Origin: Dimorphilus gyrociliatus
Taxonomy: Eukaryota; Annelida; Polychaeta; Dinophilidae
Direction of reading: 5' to 3'
Assembly (NCBI GenBank): GCA_904063045.1
Contig: CAJFCJ010000213.1
Coordinates: forward strand, 1-30,973
DNA: 30,973 nucleotides
Part shown: positions 10,335 through 19,898 of the stretch, one piece after another
Numbering within the stretch: the first letter of the stretch is position 1
Layout of the letters: every line of letters starts with the position of its first letter
Program-made: the position numbers and the translations under genes
Notes under the pieces: generated by a model
The model's input: the letters and a program-made list of their open reading frames with translations, nothing else
Told to the model about the DNA's origin: nothing
The model's database searches: none

Positions 10335-11351
10335 ATGGGAAAACATATTACACCTGAAGTTTTCGGTCAGATAAAAGCAATGAGAGCTCTAAAAATTCCA
10401 TATAGGGAAATATCAGAAAAACTGAAAATTCCGTATACAACTGTTTATAGACATGGTGTTTTATGTAATAAAACTGACAATCTAATAAGAAAAACAGGTT
10501 CAGGGCGAAAGAGATCACTTTCACAAGAACATTTTAGATTTATTAAATCTAAAATGGATGAAGATAAAAATTGTACGCCCAAAAAGCTATCAAAACTATT
10601 AGATGAAAATCATGGAATAGTTGTTTCCAGAAGGACCATCTCTAACCATCTAAACAAGATAGGATTTCAAAGTGTAGTTCCTTGTTTCAGACCACTTCTA
10701 ACAGCTAGACATAAGATTGCTAGATACGAGATATCTAAAAATTGGTTAACAAAGCCAATAGAGTGGTGGAAGCAAGTTATATTCTCAGATGAAAGCAAGT
10801 TTAATTTATTTGGGAATGATGGTAAGCATAAAAAATGGATTCCTGCTGGGAAAAGGTTAGATCCCCGATATTCAATTAAAACAATCAAATACGGAGGCGG
10901 ATCAGTGATGGTTTGGGGTTGTTTTTCATATCATGGTGTGGGGAAGCTTGTTTTTATAGATGAAATAATGGATGCCTCTTTATATGTAAACATTCTAGCG
11001 CAAAATCTTCAAGCATCAAGTGAAAATATGGGACTCACCAATTACTTCTTTCAACAAGACAATGACCCTAAGCATACATCAAAGCTAGCGAAGGCATATT
11101 TTAGAGAAAATAATATAAAATTAATAAGCTGGGCATCTAACTCGCCCGATTTAAACCCAATTGAAAACCTCTGGGCTATTATTAAGAGGAATTTAAAGGA
11201 TAAAACACCAAAAAACAAGAGAGAGTTAAAAAGGTTAATAATAGAAGAATGGATGAAAATATCCCCAGATTTGTGTAGAAAACTAGTAATAGGAATGCCA
11301 CAAAGAGCTAGACAATGTTATCTAACAAAGGGAGACCATATTAATAAATAA
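10335..11351 (+). CDS. Tc1-family DD34E transposase
   Basis: Cut-and-paste transposase that binds the element's terminal repeats and inserts at TA. The start is set at the ATG at 10335 because CCCC lies just upstream (10328-10331); an ATG at 10302 in the same frame would add 11 residues. Numbered from 10302, a helix-turn-helix covers about 17-50 (IPYREISEKLKIPYTTVYR), a GRPR-like hinge GSGRKR lies at 66-71, and a second helix-turn-helix at about 90-120. The catalytic residues are D163 (FSDESKF), D253 (FQQDNDPKH) and E288 (SPDLNPIENLW), with 34 residues between the last two, the Tc1 spacing. WGCFS is also typical. About 338 residues is full length for the family. There are no stops or shifts; the stop codon lies just inside the right inverted repeat. 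Confidence 0.95.
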   Translation: MGKHITPEVFGQIKAMRALKIPYREISEKLKIPYTTVYRHGVLCNKTDNLIRKTGSGRKRSLSQEHFRFIKSKMDEDKNCTPKKLSKLLDENHGIVVSRRTISNHLNKIGFQSVVPCFRPLLTARHKIARYEISKNWLTKPIEWWKQVIFSDESKFNLFGNDGKHKKWIPAGKRLDPRYSIKTIKYGGGSVMVWGCFSYHGVGKLVFIDEIMDASLYVNILAQNLQASSENMGLTNYFFQQDNDPKHTSKLAKAYFRENNIKLISWASNSPDLNPIENLWAIIKRNLKDKTPKNKRELKRLIIEEWMKISPDLCRKLVIGMPQRARQCYLTKGDHINK

Positions 11352-11556
11352 ATATGAAATGATCCGTTTTTTTTTCCACCTTATCATGAAATTTTTGGAT
11401 TTTTTTGGTTAAACATCAATAAAATTATATTAAAAAAATACTTGAGAAAGGTAAATATATTTGATTATATGTAGTGAATAATATTTTATTAAAAGATGTT
11501 CATAAATAGAAGGATTAATTATTTTTAGAAATGATCCGTTTTTTTTTCCTCCACTG
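11348..11556 (-). repeat. right terminal inverted repeat of the Tc1 element
   Basis: 209 bases, the inverted counterpart of 10075-10284, again with outer and inner copies of the CGGATCATTTC motif. It overlaps the last codons of the transposase by four bases. Confidence 0.92.
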
Positions 11557-12025
11557 TATAAACTATGTTCATGCTAGATGTTTTTTAAAGGTAGTGCCTA
11601 ACAGAAGAGCAACACCCTTTTACCAATAATCAACGACGTGTGTTTACCTCATACTATAATATTTTCTGATGAATGGGCTGCATATCAGAGAATAAGTGAA
11701 GGCAGTTATATACATGACACTGTCAACCACACTTTGGTGTTTGTAGATCCTAAATCAGAAGTACATACACAGAATATTGAGTCATGCTTGGACTCAATAA
11801 AAAGAAAATTTAAATATATGAAAGGTGTCTATAAAATTCTCCTACAATCTTATTTAAATGAGTTTATGTGGAGACAAAACTCAACAGAAGATATTTTGAA
11901 AGATTGTTATTTTTAATATCAAATTATGTTATTTAAAGTTATTTTAATTAAAAAAAAAGGTAAAAATTGCTTTCAGGGCCCCCCTTAAAATTGGATATTA
12001 GAAAGAAATAAAAATATAATTAAAT

Positions 12026-12551
12026 TTAAAATGACATTTTAATAATTTTCATCCGAGACAAAATGTCTAAAAATGGATTTTCTTTTTTTAGAAATAAATA
12101 ATCGTTTATATGTGCGTTTATATTATTCTTTATATTACTACCACGACTTTTTAGGTAGTGTTTTAACCATCTCCATTGATTTTCAATGTTTTGTGTGTGG
12201 ATTTCTGGTATATTTTTGTCTTTAAAGTTAGTTTTATGTTTAATTGTAAAATGCCCATAATCATGATATTTTATGTCATTATATCCTTTCCATTCATCGG
12301 TTATAATAATGGAAAGTTCTTCTATATGTTTATTGATAATTCTCTGTAGAGTTAATGAATCTCTTTTTTCTACAACTTCAAAAAAGCATCTTTTTGTGGT
12401 TCTACAAAGACCACCAACCACCCACAATTGCTCATTACACCTTCCTACATTATATTTTCTCTTGGTCACAGCACTTTCATCAATCTCTATGACTAAACCA
12501 GGACCTCCTATTTTAGCTGAACTGTCAGATGTAATTTTACTTCCTAATTAG
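12026..12551 (-). pseudogene. ISXO2-like transposase, catalytic part, cut by gap
   Basis: Minus-strand frame with the ISXO2/IS1595 catalytic core in order: KIGGPGLVIEIDES (first Asp), KRKYNVGR, WVVGGLCR, IITDEWKGY (second Asp), HTQNIENQWRWLK (Glu), and a C-terminal NDYLFLKK. All three catalytic residues are present. An in-frame TAA lies at about 12549-12551, nine codons before the KIGG block, and the zinc ribbon that should precede it falls in or beyond the run of N's. So it is either a truncated pseudogene or a gene damaged at a contig end. The sequence differs clearly from the copy ending at 11916, so it is another lineage. The two genes converge with about 110 bases between them. Confidence 0.8.
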
Positions 12552-12558
12552 GATATAC

Positions 12559-13290
12559 NNNNNNNNNNNNNNNNNNNNNNNNNNNNNNNNNNNNNNNNNN
12601 NNNNNNNNNNNNNNNNNNNNNNNNNNNNNNNNNNNNNNNNNNNNNNNNNNNNNNNNNNNNNNNNNNNNNNNNNNNNNNNNNNNNNNNNNNNNNNNNNNNN
12701 NNNNNNNNNNNNNNNNNNNNNNNNNNNNNNNNNNNNNNNNNNNNNNNNNNNNNNNNNNNNNNNNNNNNNNNNNNNNNNNNNNNNNNNNNNNNNNNNNNNN
12801 NNNNNNNNNNNNNNNNNNNNNNNNNNNNNNNNNNNNNNNNNNNNNNNNNNNNNNNNNNNNNNNNNNNNNNNNNNNNNNNNNNNNNNNNNNNNNNNNNNNN
12901 NNNNNNNNNNNNNNNNNNNNNNNNNNNNNNNNNNNNNNNNNNNNNNNNNNNNNNNNNNNNNNNNNNNNNNNNNNNNNNNNNNNNNNNNNNNNNNNNNNNN
13001 NNNNNNNNNNNNNNNNNNNNNNNNNNNNNNNNNNNNNNNNNNNNNNNNNNNNNNNNNNNNNNNNNNNNNNNNNNNNNNNNNNNNNNNNNNNNNNNNNNNN
13101 NNNNNNNNNNNNNNNNNNNNNNNNNNNNNNNNNNNNNNNNNNNNNNNNNNNNNNNNNNNNNNNNNNNNNNNNNNNNNNNNNNNNNNNNNNNNNNNNNNNN
13201 NNNNNNNNNNNNNNNNNNNNNNNNNNNNNNNNNNNNNNNNNNNNNNNNNNNNNNNNNNNNNNNNNNNNNNNNNNNNNNNNNNNNNNNNNN
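12559..13290. other. assembly gap (N's)
   Basis: 732 undetermined bases. They hide the 5' end of the ISXO2 copy on the left and whatever lies just before the tRNA on the right. Confidence 1.
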
Positions 13291-13314
13291 ATATTAAGAA
13301 TATGACTAATGCTA

Positions 13315-13386
13315 GGGGATTAGCTCACATGGTAGAGCGCTCGCTTAGCGTGCGAGAGGTACTGGGTTCGATTCCTTGATTCTCCA
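13315..13386 (+). tRNA. tRNA-Ala (AGC), diverged
   Basis: The D arm (GCTC/GAGC) and anticodon arm (CTCGC/GCGAG around TTAGCGT) are perfect, with anticodon AGC. The acceptor end ATTCTCCA pairs with GGGGA so that the alanine-identity G3:U70 pair forms. A B box matches GGTTCGATTCC. Oddities: one base seems missing in the 5' acceptor/linker compared with usual tRNA-Ala, leaving a U:U or a shifted pair, and the T stem (CTGGG/CCTTG) has a U:U mismatch and a G:U. It may be functional but decayed, or a pseudo-tRNA. It sits 24 bases from the assembly gap. Confidence 0.7.
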
Positions 13387-13393
13387 TTTTTTT
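13387..13393 (+). terminator. Pol III terminator
   Basis: Seven T's directly after the tRNA discriminator base, a standard Pol III stop, with a second run of six T's just after. Confidence 0.7.
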
Positions 13394-14745
13394 ATTTTTT
13401 ATCAAATTTAATCTTTCTTCCGTTCCTATATTTAATTTTATTTTCTTTAATGAACAAAGTACCAAAACTTAACTCCTTTTCTTTCTTTTTCTTTTTTTCT
13501 AAAATTTTCATGAACTTCATTTCTTTTAGATTGTTTGAAATATCCATGGGTTATAAAATAATACTTTTTAATTAAGTGAGTTCTTGATAATAAATATCTG
13601 ATTTCAATGTCTTTTGTTATAATCTGTTTTTCTAGTGGTTGTGGTTATGAAAAAATATTAAAATATAGAAAATTTAGTTTAATATTAACAAAATAGGATG
13701 CAACCATTTTCATTAACTAAAATCTTTACTTCATGTTTCTTTAATATATGAACACTTCTTAATACAAAATAAAAAACATTAAATAGTTTTAATAAAACCA
13801 TAATTTACGACCAAAAAATATCAAATCACTTTCAAAAATACTGAAAAAAATTTAGAACAACTGAAAAGAAAGTACGTGGTAATATTGTCATTTAACATTC
13901 TTTTTTTGCTTTTTAACTCATAAAATCTAACTTTATTTTGGAATTTTTTTTTTCTTTTAGTAGAAATTAAATTTAACAATAACAGAGATGAATTTTTGAA
14001 TAAATTCCTATAAAATTTAATTCATAAAGAAAAATAAATAAGACTTTAACTGAAGAAACTTAAAAAGATCAACCTAGAGTTTAATTTATTTATACTATAA
14101 CTAAATTTCATATTAACAAAAATAAGATATAAGGATTTGTTATTACATTTTATAAGTTATCTAACATTTAAAAAATGGGAATTTTGCTATACATATACAA
14201 AATATAGAATATAATTATAGTAATAAATTTATATTTAGGTAAAACATAGGAAATGAATAAACTTGGTTTTTAAAATATAAAATATGCAATTTCTGTTTAT
14301 TTAAATGGTTTTTTAATAAAATTAGGTAAAAACTAATACATATGTTTTTTATATCCTTAGATAATTAAGGTATACTTAGTATATTAAGTTTATTTATAAT
14401 AATAGAATGTTTGGAAAATAATTTTGTATTAAACTAAACAACATATATACAATAAATTAAGGGGTTTCCTTTAATAAAAAAAAATTTTTGATCTTTTGAA
14501 AGCTATTTTTTGTTTTCAAAAAAATAAAATTTTAACTTCAAAATAAGAATTGTGTTGTTTTTTTCTGATTAATTTTTTATTCTTGCTTTGGAAAGTTTAT
14601 GACAGTTATAAAAATTGCTTTAAAATAACCCAAAAACACGGATTTGTATTTCAAGAAATTACACTTTTTCTTGAATTTAGAGAGAATTTAATTTTCTTAA
14701 TAAGGAAAGTTAATACGTTTATTAATTGGAGGATTTTTATACCAT
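13394..14745. other. long AT-rich intergenic region
   Basis: No coding region, remnant or structured repeat could be supported. The sequence is dominated by A/T homopolymers. A 79-codon frame at 14550-14789 overlaps the next gene in another frame and looks like a shadow. Confidence 0.5.
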
Positions 14746-16227
14746 ATGAAAGTTTGTATTTACTTGCTAAGTGTTATTTCTACGAATAGTTATACACAAG
14801 ATCTCTCAACCATACAATATTACGTCACAACTAATCCACCAATAAACAGTGCAAAATTGGATTTTAAGCACGAAAACAGTGGTACTACTATGAAGGATAT
14901 AGGCATTAAAAACCCCTTAGATAGTATGCCTGAACAAGGTTCATCGCCTAAAGTTTATAATTTGACAGATAGTGGACAAAATAGACCAAATAACATAAAA
15001 GACCCTAATAAAGAAATTGATATGAGTTATAATAACGAAGTTTATGAAGAAACAGCTGATTATGAAAAGAATACCGAGTCTAGTAATAAATCACTACAAG
15101 ATGAAAAATTACCAAACAGTCTTTTTATAAGTGATAACAAATTAGAAAAACTCAAGCATTATAATAATAAAGATAGGTCATTTTTCTCTATAAGCGATGT
15201 TTTAAATCAACATACTCAAGTACCTAGAGATAACATATCATATTTATATAACACAGTAACTCATAACAACACAAGTAATGTTTTCAAAACAGAGAGTAAT
15301 TTTGATATAAAAAAGCTAAACGACCTTGTTAATTTTCAAGGAAACTTACTACATCATGCTTACAACAAAATACATAGATTAGAATTATTAAATTCTATTT
15401 ATATGAAGGATTTTATAAGAAGAAATCATGAAGAAAAAAAGAAGCTGTTGCCTGAAAAGAGAAAATTTTATTATAGTGATGATTCTGATAATAGGGCTAA
15501 AAGACAAAAAATAAACAAATTATCATCAGAAATGCTATTAAATGAAGAAATGTCAGAAAATAATTTATCAAATAAACAACCATGTTTTAATTTGGAACAT
15601 AAGGTTGAAAATCCCGTAAATACAGTATCCAACAAAACAATAACAGAACTATACACAAAATATAAATCAAATATATGTAAAAACGAGCTTTTAAACGAAA
15701 ATTTATTGTTTCTTATACGCGGTGAAGTTTTATATTCTTTTGACATTTTATCAAAAAAGAGGGACCTCGGCAATATTGTAATTCCTAGTAATACAATTAG
15801 ATGTTACGAATTTAAGAATCATAAAGAAGCTTTTTGTCAGGCTAGCATCCAGATTTTGTATTACCATCTTTTATCACAATATATAAAAATAGAAGAATAA
15901 AAAAATTCCAAATAGGTAATATTAATAATCTTATTTTAGATAAATCTAAACTTGCAATAAACTCTAAAGGTTTAGATAATTTCATAGATCGTTTATTGAT
16001 AAAAATAGAGAAGGTAAACAAAGCTTCCAAAAACTATATCAATTATTGTTTATGATCAACAAGTTAGTATTATAGAGCATTATACAAAATATTACACTAT
16101 GAATACCACGAATAGCCTGGATACATTATATATAGTATTATCAACTGATTATATTGAAAGTCAATATGTTGGAAAACTTAAAGATGCAATAATAAACTTC
16201 TTCAGCTCATATTTTAATGAAGATTAA
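14746..16227 (+). pseudogene. secreted Lys/Asn-rich hypothetical protein, two frame breaks
   Basis: Not recognised. The first frame (14746-15900, 384 codons) starts with a short signal-like segment (MKVCIYLLSVISTNSYTQ), then a hydrophilic, Asn/Lys/Ser-rich region. A basic cluster, KKKLLPEKRK at 231-240 and RAKRQK at 250-255, looks like a bipartite nuclear localisation signal. Coding character continues past the stop: 15846-16055 is open in the +2 frame (HPDFVLPSFITIYKNRIKKF onward), and 16042-16227 is open again in the original frame, ending YFNED. The two shifts compensate each other, so the original product was about 490 residues. No CCC motif lies at this ATG, so the start rests on the signal peptide. 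It could be a real pseudogene or a gene with two assembly indels. A secreted effector is one possibility. Confidence 0.6.
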
Positions 16228-17399
16228 AATTGTTCTAAGACTTTTTTTACCAAATAGCTTTATCATTATTTAACGTTAAAATTTTTATTTAATTTCCTTT
16301 TTGTATAAAATTAATTTTATTGAGGTTAATATAAATATTTTTTAAATAAAAGCAAAATTTATTATACACTTAATTTTTTGTATTATAAATGACTTTTGAA
16401 ACGTTTTAAAAACGGATAAAAATTCAATTTTCGTAATATAAGTTTAAAAATTACTATTGTACTAATTTAAAGACATTAGAATATACAAACAATCTACTCT
16501 TTCAAATTAATACATTTTTTTTGTTCTTCTTTTATTAATACTAAAAATCTAACGTTTTGAGAGTTTCTCAGCAAAAAAGTGTCTGTGTTTAGTGATTGAT
16601 ATAAGAATTGATTTATTTTATCGCCCTTTAACTCATCAGATATTTTTGTAGAAACGATTTTTTTTAGCGTATATTTTATATTTCAGTGGCTTGAATTTTA
16701 TTTATTTATTATGTATTGATTTCTTTAGCTTATCAAGAGTTTATGTTTCTTCTTTGTAAAGAAGTTCTTATACATTCAAAAATCTAACCAATTAAATTTT
16801 TTATGTAATAATTTATCAATTTTTGCTATAATTTACTTCATTTTAGTATAATAAAAGAATCTATACTAATATAAGAGGCAGAACTGCTTGGAAAAATTAG
16901 TTAGATAAAATAATATTATTAATTACCACAAAAAACTGTTTTTTATTAACTATTTTACCCATATTTTATTCATTTTGGTAAGGATAAATTAGGTAGATTG
17001 GTATGAAGGTTTCTATCTATCAAAAAATAAATAGAGTTTTTATCGGCTTTTTTGTCTCCATCGTTGAACTTATGTATATATAAATTTATTGAGCAAAATT
17101 GAATATTTCTTCCAAAAAAATAAATAAAATTCTTTATTCAATAAATTTTTCTGAAACAATCTGGCTGAAATTCTAATATTATTATTCTATTATTATTATG
17201 AATTATATAAGAGTGTAAATCTCATTATAATATAACAGCATTAATGGATATCTTATCTTATAGTATTGGTATTATTATCTAAATATCTACCCTTTAGTAC
17301 AACTTGTCACTATTATTTGCCTCTTTTATTATATTCCTATATAGCTAGCCACATCGTTTATATAGTTATAATTGCTTCTGAAAGTGAAAGGTTGCTACT
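16228..17399. other. AT-rich region, nothing recognised
   Basis: No gene or repeat supported. From about 17200 the base composition becomes slightly less extreme, probably because decayed transposon sequence begins there. Confidence 0.4.
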
Positions 17400-17690
17400 A
17401 TCAGTATAGTTATTTGGCCTACATTCCGTGACAATACAAAGGACCTATTCCCTGTAGCACTATGTTTTATATTGTAATATTGATAAACTTTTTCTCATAA
17501 ATTCCATTCTCTATAATTCCCCACCCAAAGCCTTTTTATCCTGCTTTTAAAGTTCTATTAAACCTTTCTATACCCCCTGTGATTATGAATGTAAAGGACT
17601 CCCAGTTATCTGCTCAATATTGAGTATCATATATTTTTATATCTCTCTGGAAATTAATTCCCTTCATTATATTTATACAACATTTTCTAA
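17400..17690 (-). pseudogene. Ty3-type integrase relic
   Basis: Minus-strand reading gives, in order, ADN (17613), then GGIERFNRTLK (17544-17580), where the catalytic Glu of the integrase core is kept, and KHSATGNRSFVL (about 17432-17470), matching the conserved YN-x-x-x-HSAT-G-x-x-P-F-x-L end of the core. Frames change and stops are present, and the stretch between ADN and the Glu is shortened. It is related to, but clearly different from, the integrase remnant at 8712-9490. No flanking long terminal repeats were found. Confidence 0.6.
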
Positions 17691-19524
17691 GGTCCTTTAG
17701 AGTAAATAATCTTTTAACAATCTCTGATACAGATTCTAAGCTTTATAATATAAATTAAAAATGGATACATACTTGGAAAATAGTCTATTAAGCTCAAAAC
17801 GAATCCTTATCCCTCGTAAAACTCGAATTATAAACCTAGATCTACAATGTTTGCTTGTTGACGTTCATGTATATTATATATAAGACCCTGTGTTATAAGC
17901 CTTGCTATTTTAATTAGTTCTTTTTTGTAGCCTCCATATGAAATTATAAACATGTAGTATCATATACTTTACTATTTTCATAAAGATTGTCAATGATTTC
18001 CTTCATTTTATTAGCACAAACATAGTTTAGTAGATGATATTCTCAAATTATACTTTTCTTTTATTAATACACGAGGTCAACAGATATCTTTTTTCAACTC
18101 TATTTCGTTCAGAATAAATAGCCGAATTATCGTAAAATAATACCTTGATTTCTTGATAAACTTTTTTTACATTCACATGGAATAACTTCACTAGCGACTA
18201 TGAGATGATGTTGTTTTTCTTATCTAATTTGAAATAACTGGAGTAATGGCTATGGATGATGCGCAAAATACTGAAAAATAGCTTCATTCAATTACCTAAT
18301 ATTTTGATGTACCTAATTTTTACGATTGAGATAAAAGAATCAGGTTAAAAAAATCGAACTGATTTTTATGAGAGTATCCCCCTCCTCACAACCTACCATA
18401 TACAAAACTTACCTGACCAAGCTGAAAAAATAAGGGAGAAAAAAATTAAAAAAAACGGTTTGTGGTAATTTAGTAGGATTTTTGTGTAATTCATTCATCA
18501 TAGCAATATTATATTTAAAAAAAGTCTAGTTTCGTTAAATAGGATTTGATTAATGTAAAATTTTATGAGTAAAAAAAGTAGCTAAGAGCATTCAATCTGT
18601 ATTTCATTTATAGTCATCATAAAAGAATTGAATAGAAAGAAACTACATTTCAAATTATTAAAAAGTATAAAATATTATCTTGTTATACAATAATATACAA
18701 TAAAAAAAATCAAGCAGTTTTTCTGTAATAAAACATAGTATAGAAAGATAAATATAACTTAAATTCGAGGGGAAAGAGTAGAATTCACGACTATCTTTGA
18801 AGCTTTTATGGGGAAGTACTATATTTTATGCTATATATTAGTTATCAATTAACCTCTTATGTTTCATAAATATAACATGACTTTAAGCAGCAACGGTATA
18901 CAAACACGAGTCTCAGACTTATAAATAATTAATAAAATATAAAAAATAGATTATTGCTTCTTGAATAAGCTATTTACAAATTTAAAAATAGGCAAGTTAC
19001 GGAGAAAAATGTAAAACTTCCCTAAATGTAAGAATTGACATACAATGTCTTTAATCGAGAAATAGATCTTTTAAATAAGGAATATAAATTATCTTACTGG
19101 TATGTATGACAAAAGGTGAAAAAGTGTTATAACTCAAAATTAATTAACCAAGTGTAATTGTGAGGATTTAGCAAAAAATATATATGAATATAGTACGATA
19201 AGCAGGATAGGGTAAATATTGTTAGGATAATAAACAAAAGTATTTTTTAATTATTATCTTTTCAGAATTTAAGTATTGAAAGATATAATTACAATATCTG
19301 AAATAGTTATAAACCATTTATTTATAAACTTTTTGAAAGCTTTACACTTTATTTTATAAATAAACACCTTTTGTGATAGATAAAAGAGACTTATCTTTAC
19401 TTAATAAGATAGGTTTTAAAAATTATAATTTATTGTTTTTTATAGAAAATACTTTCAGTTAAAATAAGTTATAAAAAAGGCTTATTTATTAATTTTTAAA
19501 TACAAATAATATTTTTTTAATTTT
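17691..19524. other. non-coding, probably includes more decayed transposon
   Basis: No intact gene. On the minus strand near 17830-17930 about 30 codons are open (LIKIARLITQGLIYNIHER), which may continue the integrase relic upstream, but I cannot assign them. 18400-19500 shows only AT-rich spacer. Confidence 0.35.
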
Positions 19525-19805
19525 AATATTAAATTCTAAATTAGTAAAAAAATTAATTTTGAAAATATTTTTTTTGATTTTTGATCTTAATATCAAATTC
19601 TAAGTAAGTGAAACAGTTGAACTTTTAAAACATAAAAATATATTATAAAAATTATATAAAACATTTTTTTATCTTTATATTAAATTCTAAATAAGTAAAA
19701 AAGTAGAAATTTCAAAATAAATATAAAAACTTAATTTTATATTTTTTTTGATTTTTGATCTTTAATATCAAATTCCAAATAAGTGAAAAAGATAACTTTT
19801 TTGAA
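19525..19805 (+). repeat. degenerate tandem repeat, four copies
   Basis: A unit with core AATATCAAATTCTAAATAAG followed by A-rich sequence recurs at about 19525, 19589, 19676 and 19764, so copies are 64, 87 and 88 bases apart. Two copies are preceded by TTTGATTTTTGATCTT. It ends about 95 bases before the RhoGAP gene start. Function unknown; no coding. Confidence 0.65.
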
Positions 19806-19868
19806 TTATATTTTTGTTTAATTTTCAAAATTAATTAAAAATTTGAAAAATTTTGTTTCAGGTTTTAT

Positions 19869-19898
19869 CATAAAAAGATTTTCAAAATTGATCCCTTA
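19869..19898 (+). promoter_or_regulatory. TATA-like box plus CCC motif of the RhoGAP gene
   Basis: An ATAAAAAG box lies about 29 bases before the ATG, and CCC lies at 19893-19895, four bases before the ATG at 19899. This is the same spacing as at the LRR genes. Confidence 0.6.

Larger units (their letters stand above)
10075..11556 (+). mobile_element. complete Tc1/mariner element with long IR/DR ends
   Basis: A 1482-bp element flanked by TA duplications (10073-10074 and 11557-11558), the target of Tc1/mariner transposons. Both ends begin CAGTGGAGG followed by an A-run and ACGGATCATTTC. The terminal inverted repeats are about 210 bases and identical except for one A in a homopolymer. Each carries a second, inner copy of the end motif in direct orientation (GTGG, A-run, CGGATCATTTC at about 10252-10276), the IR/DR layout known from Tc1-like elements such as Minos and Sleeping Beauty. 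The transposase inside is intact. Near-identical ends and an open gene indicate recent insertion, possibly a still active copy. Confidence 0.93.
9549..11916 (+). pseudogene. ISXO2-like (Merlin) transposase split by a Tc1 element
   Basis: The 5' part (9549-10074) starts at an ATG directly after CCC. It has a zinc ribbon (C36, C39, C59, C64), the SIRTNPFF segment, a hydrophobic helix, and the first catalytic Asp at D147 (CQVDECLF), followed by VQVWVFGI. At the TA at 10073 the Tc1-like element 10075-11556 is inserted. Beyond it the gene resumes: KVVPNRRAT, a single-base frameshift at about 11620, then VCLPHTIIFSDEWAAYQ (second Asp) and HTQNIE (the family's Glu), ending at 11916. The family uses a DDE transposase of prokaryotic IS1595 type. 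There are two independent lesions: the insertion and the frameshift. The direction converges on a second ISXO2 copy at 12026. Confidence 0.85.

Noticed and set aside
19525-19805. A CRISPR-like array
   Set aside because: The repeats are degenerate and AT-rich, spacing varies from 64 to 88 bases, and the genome is eukaryotic.
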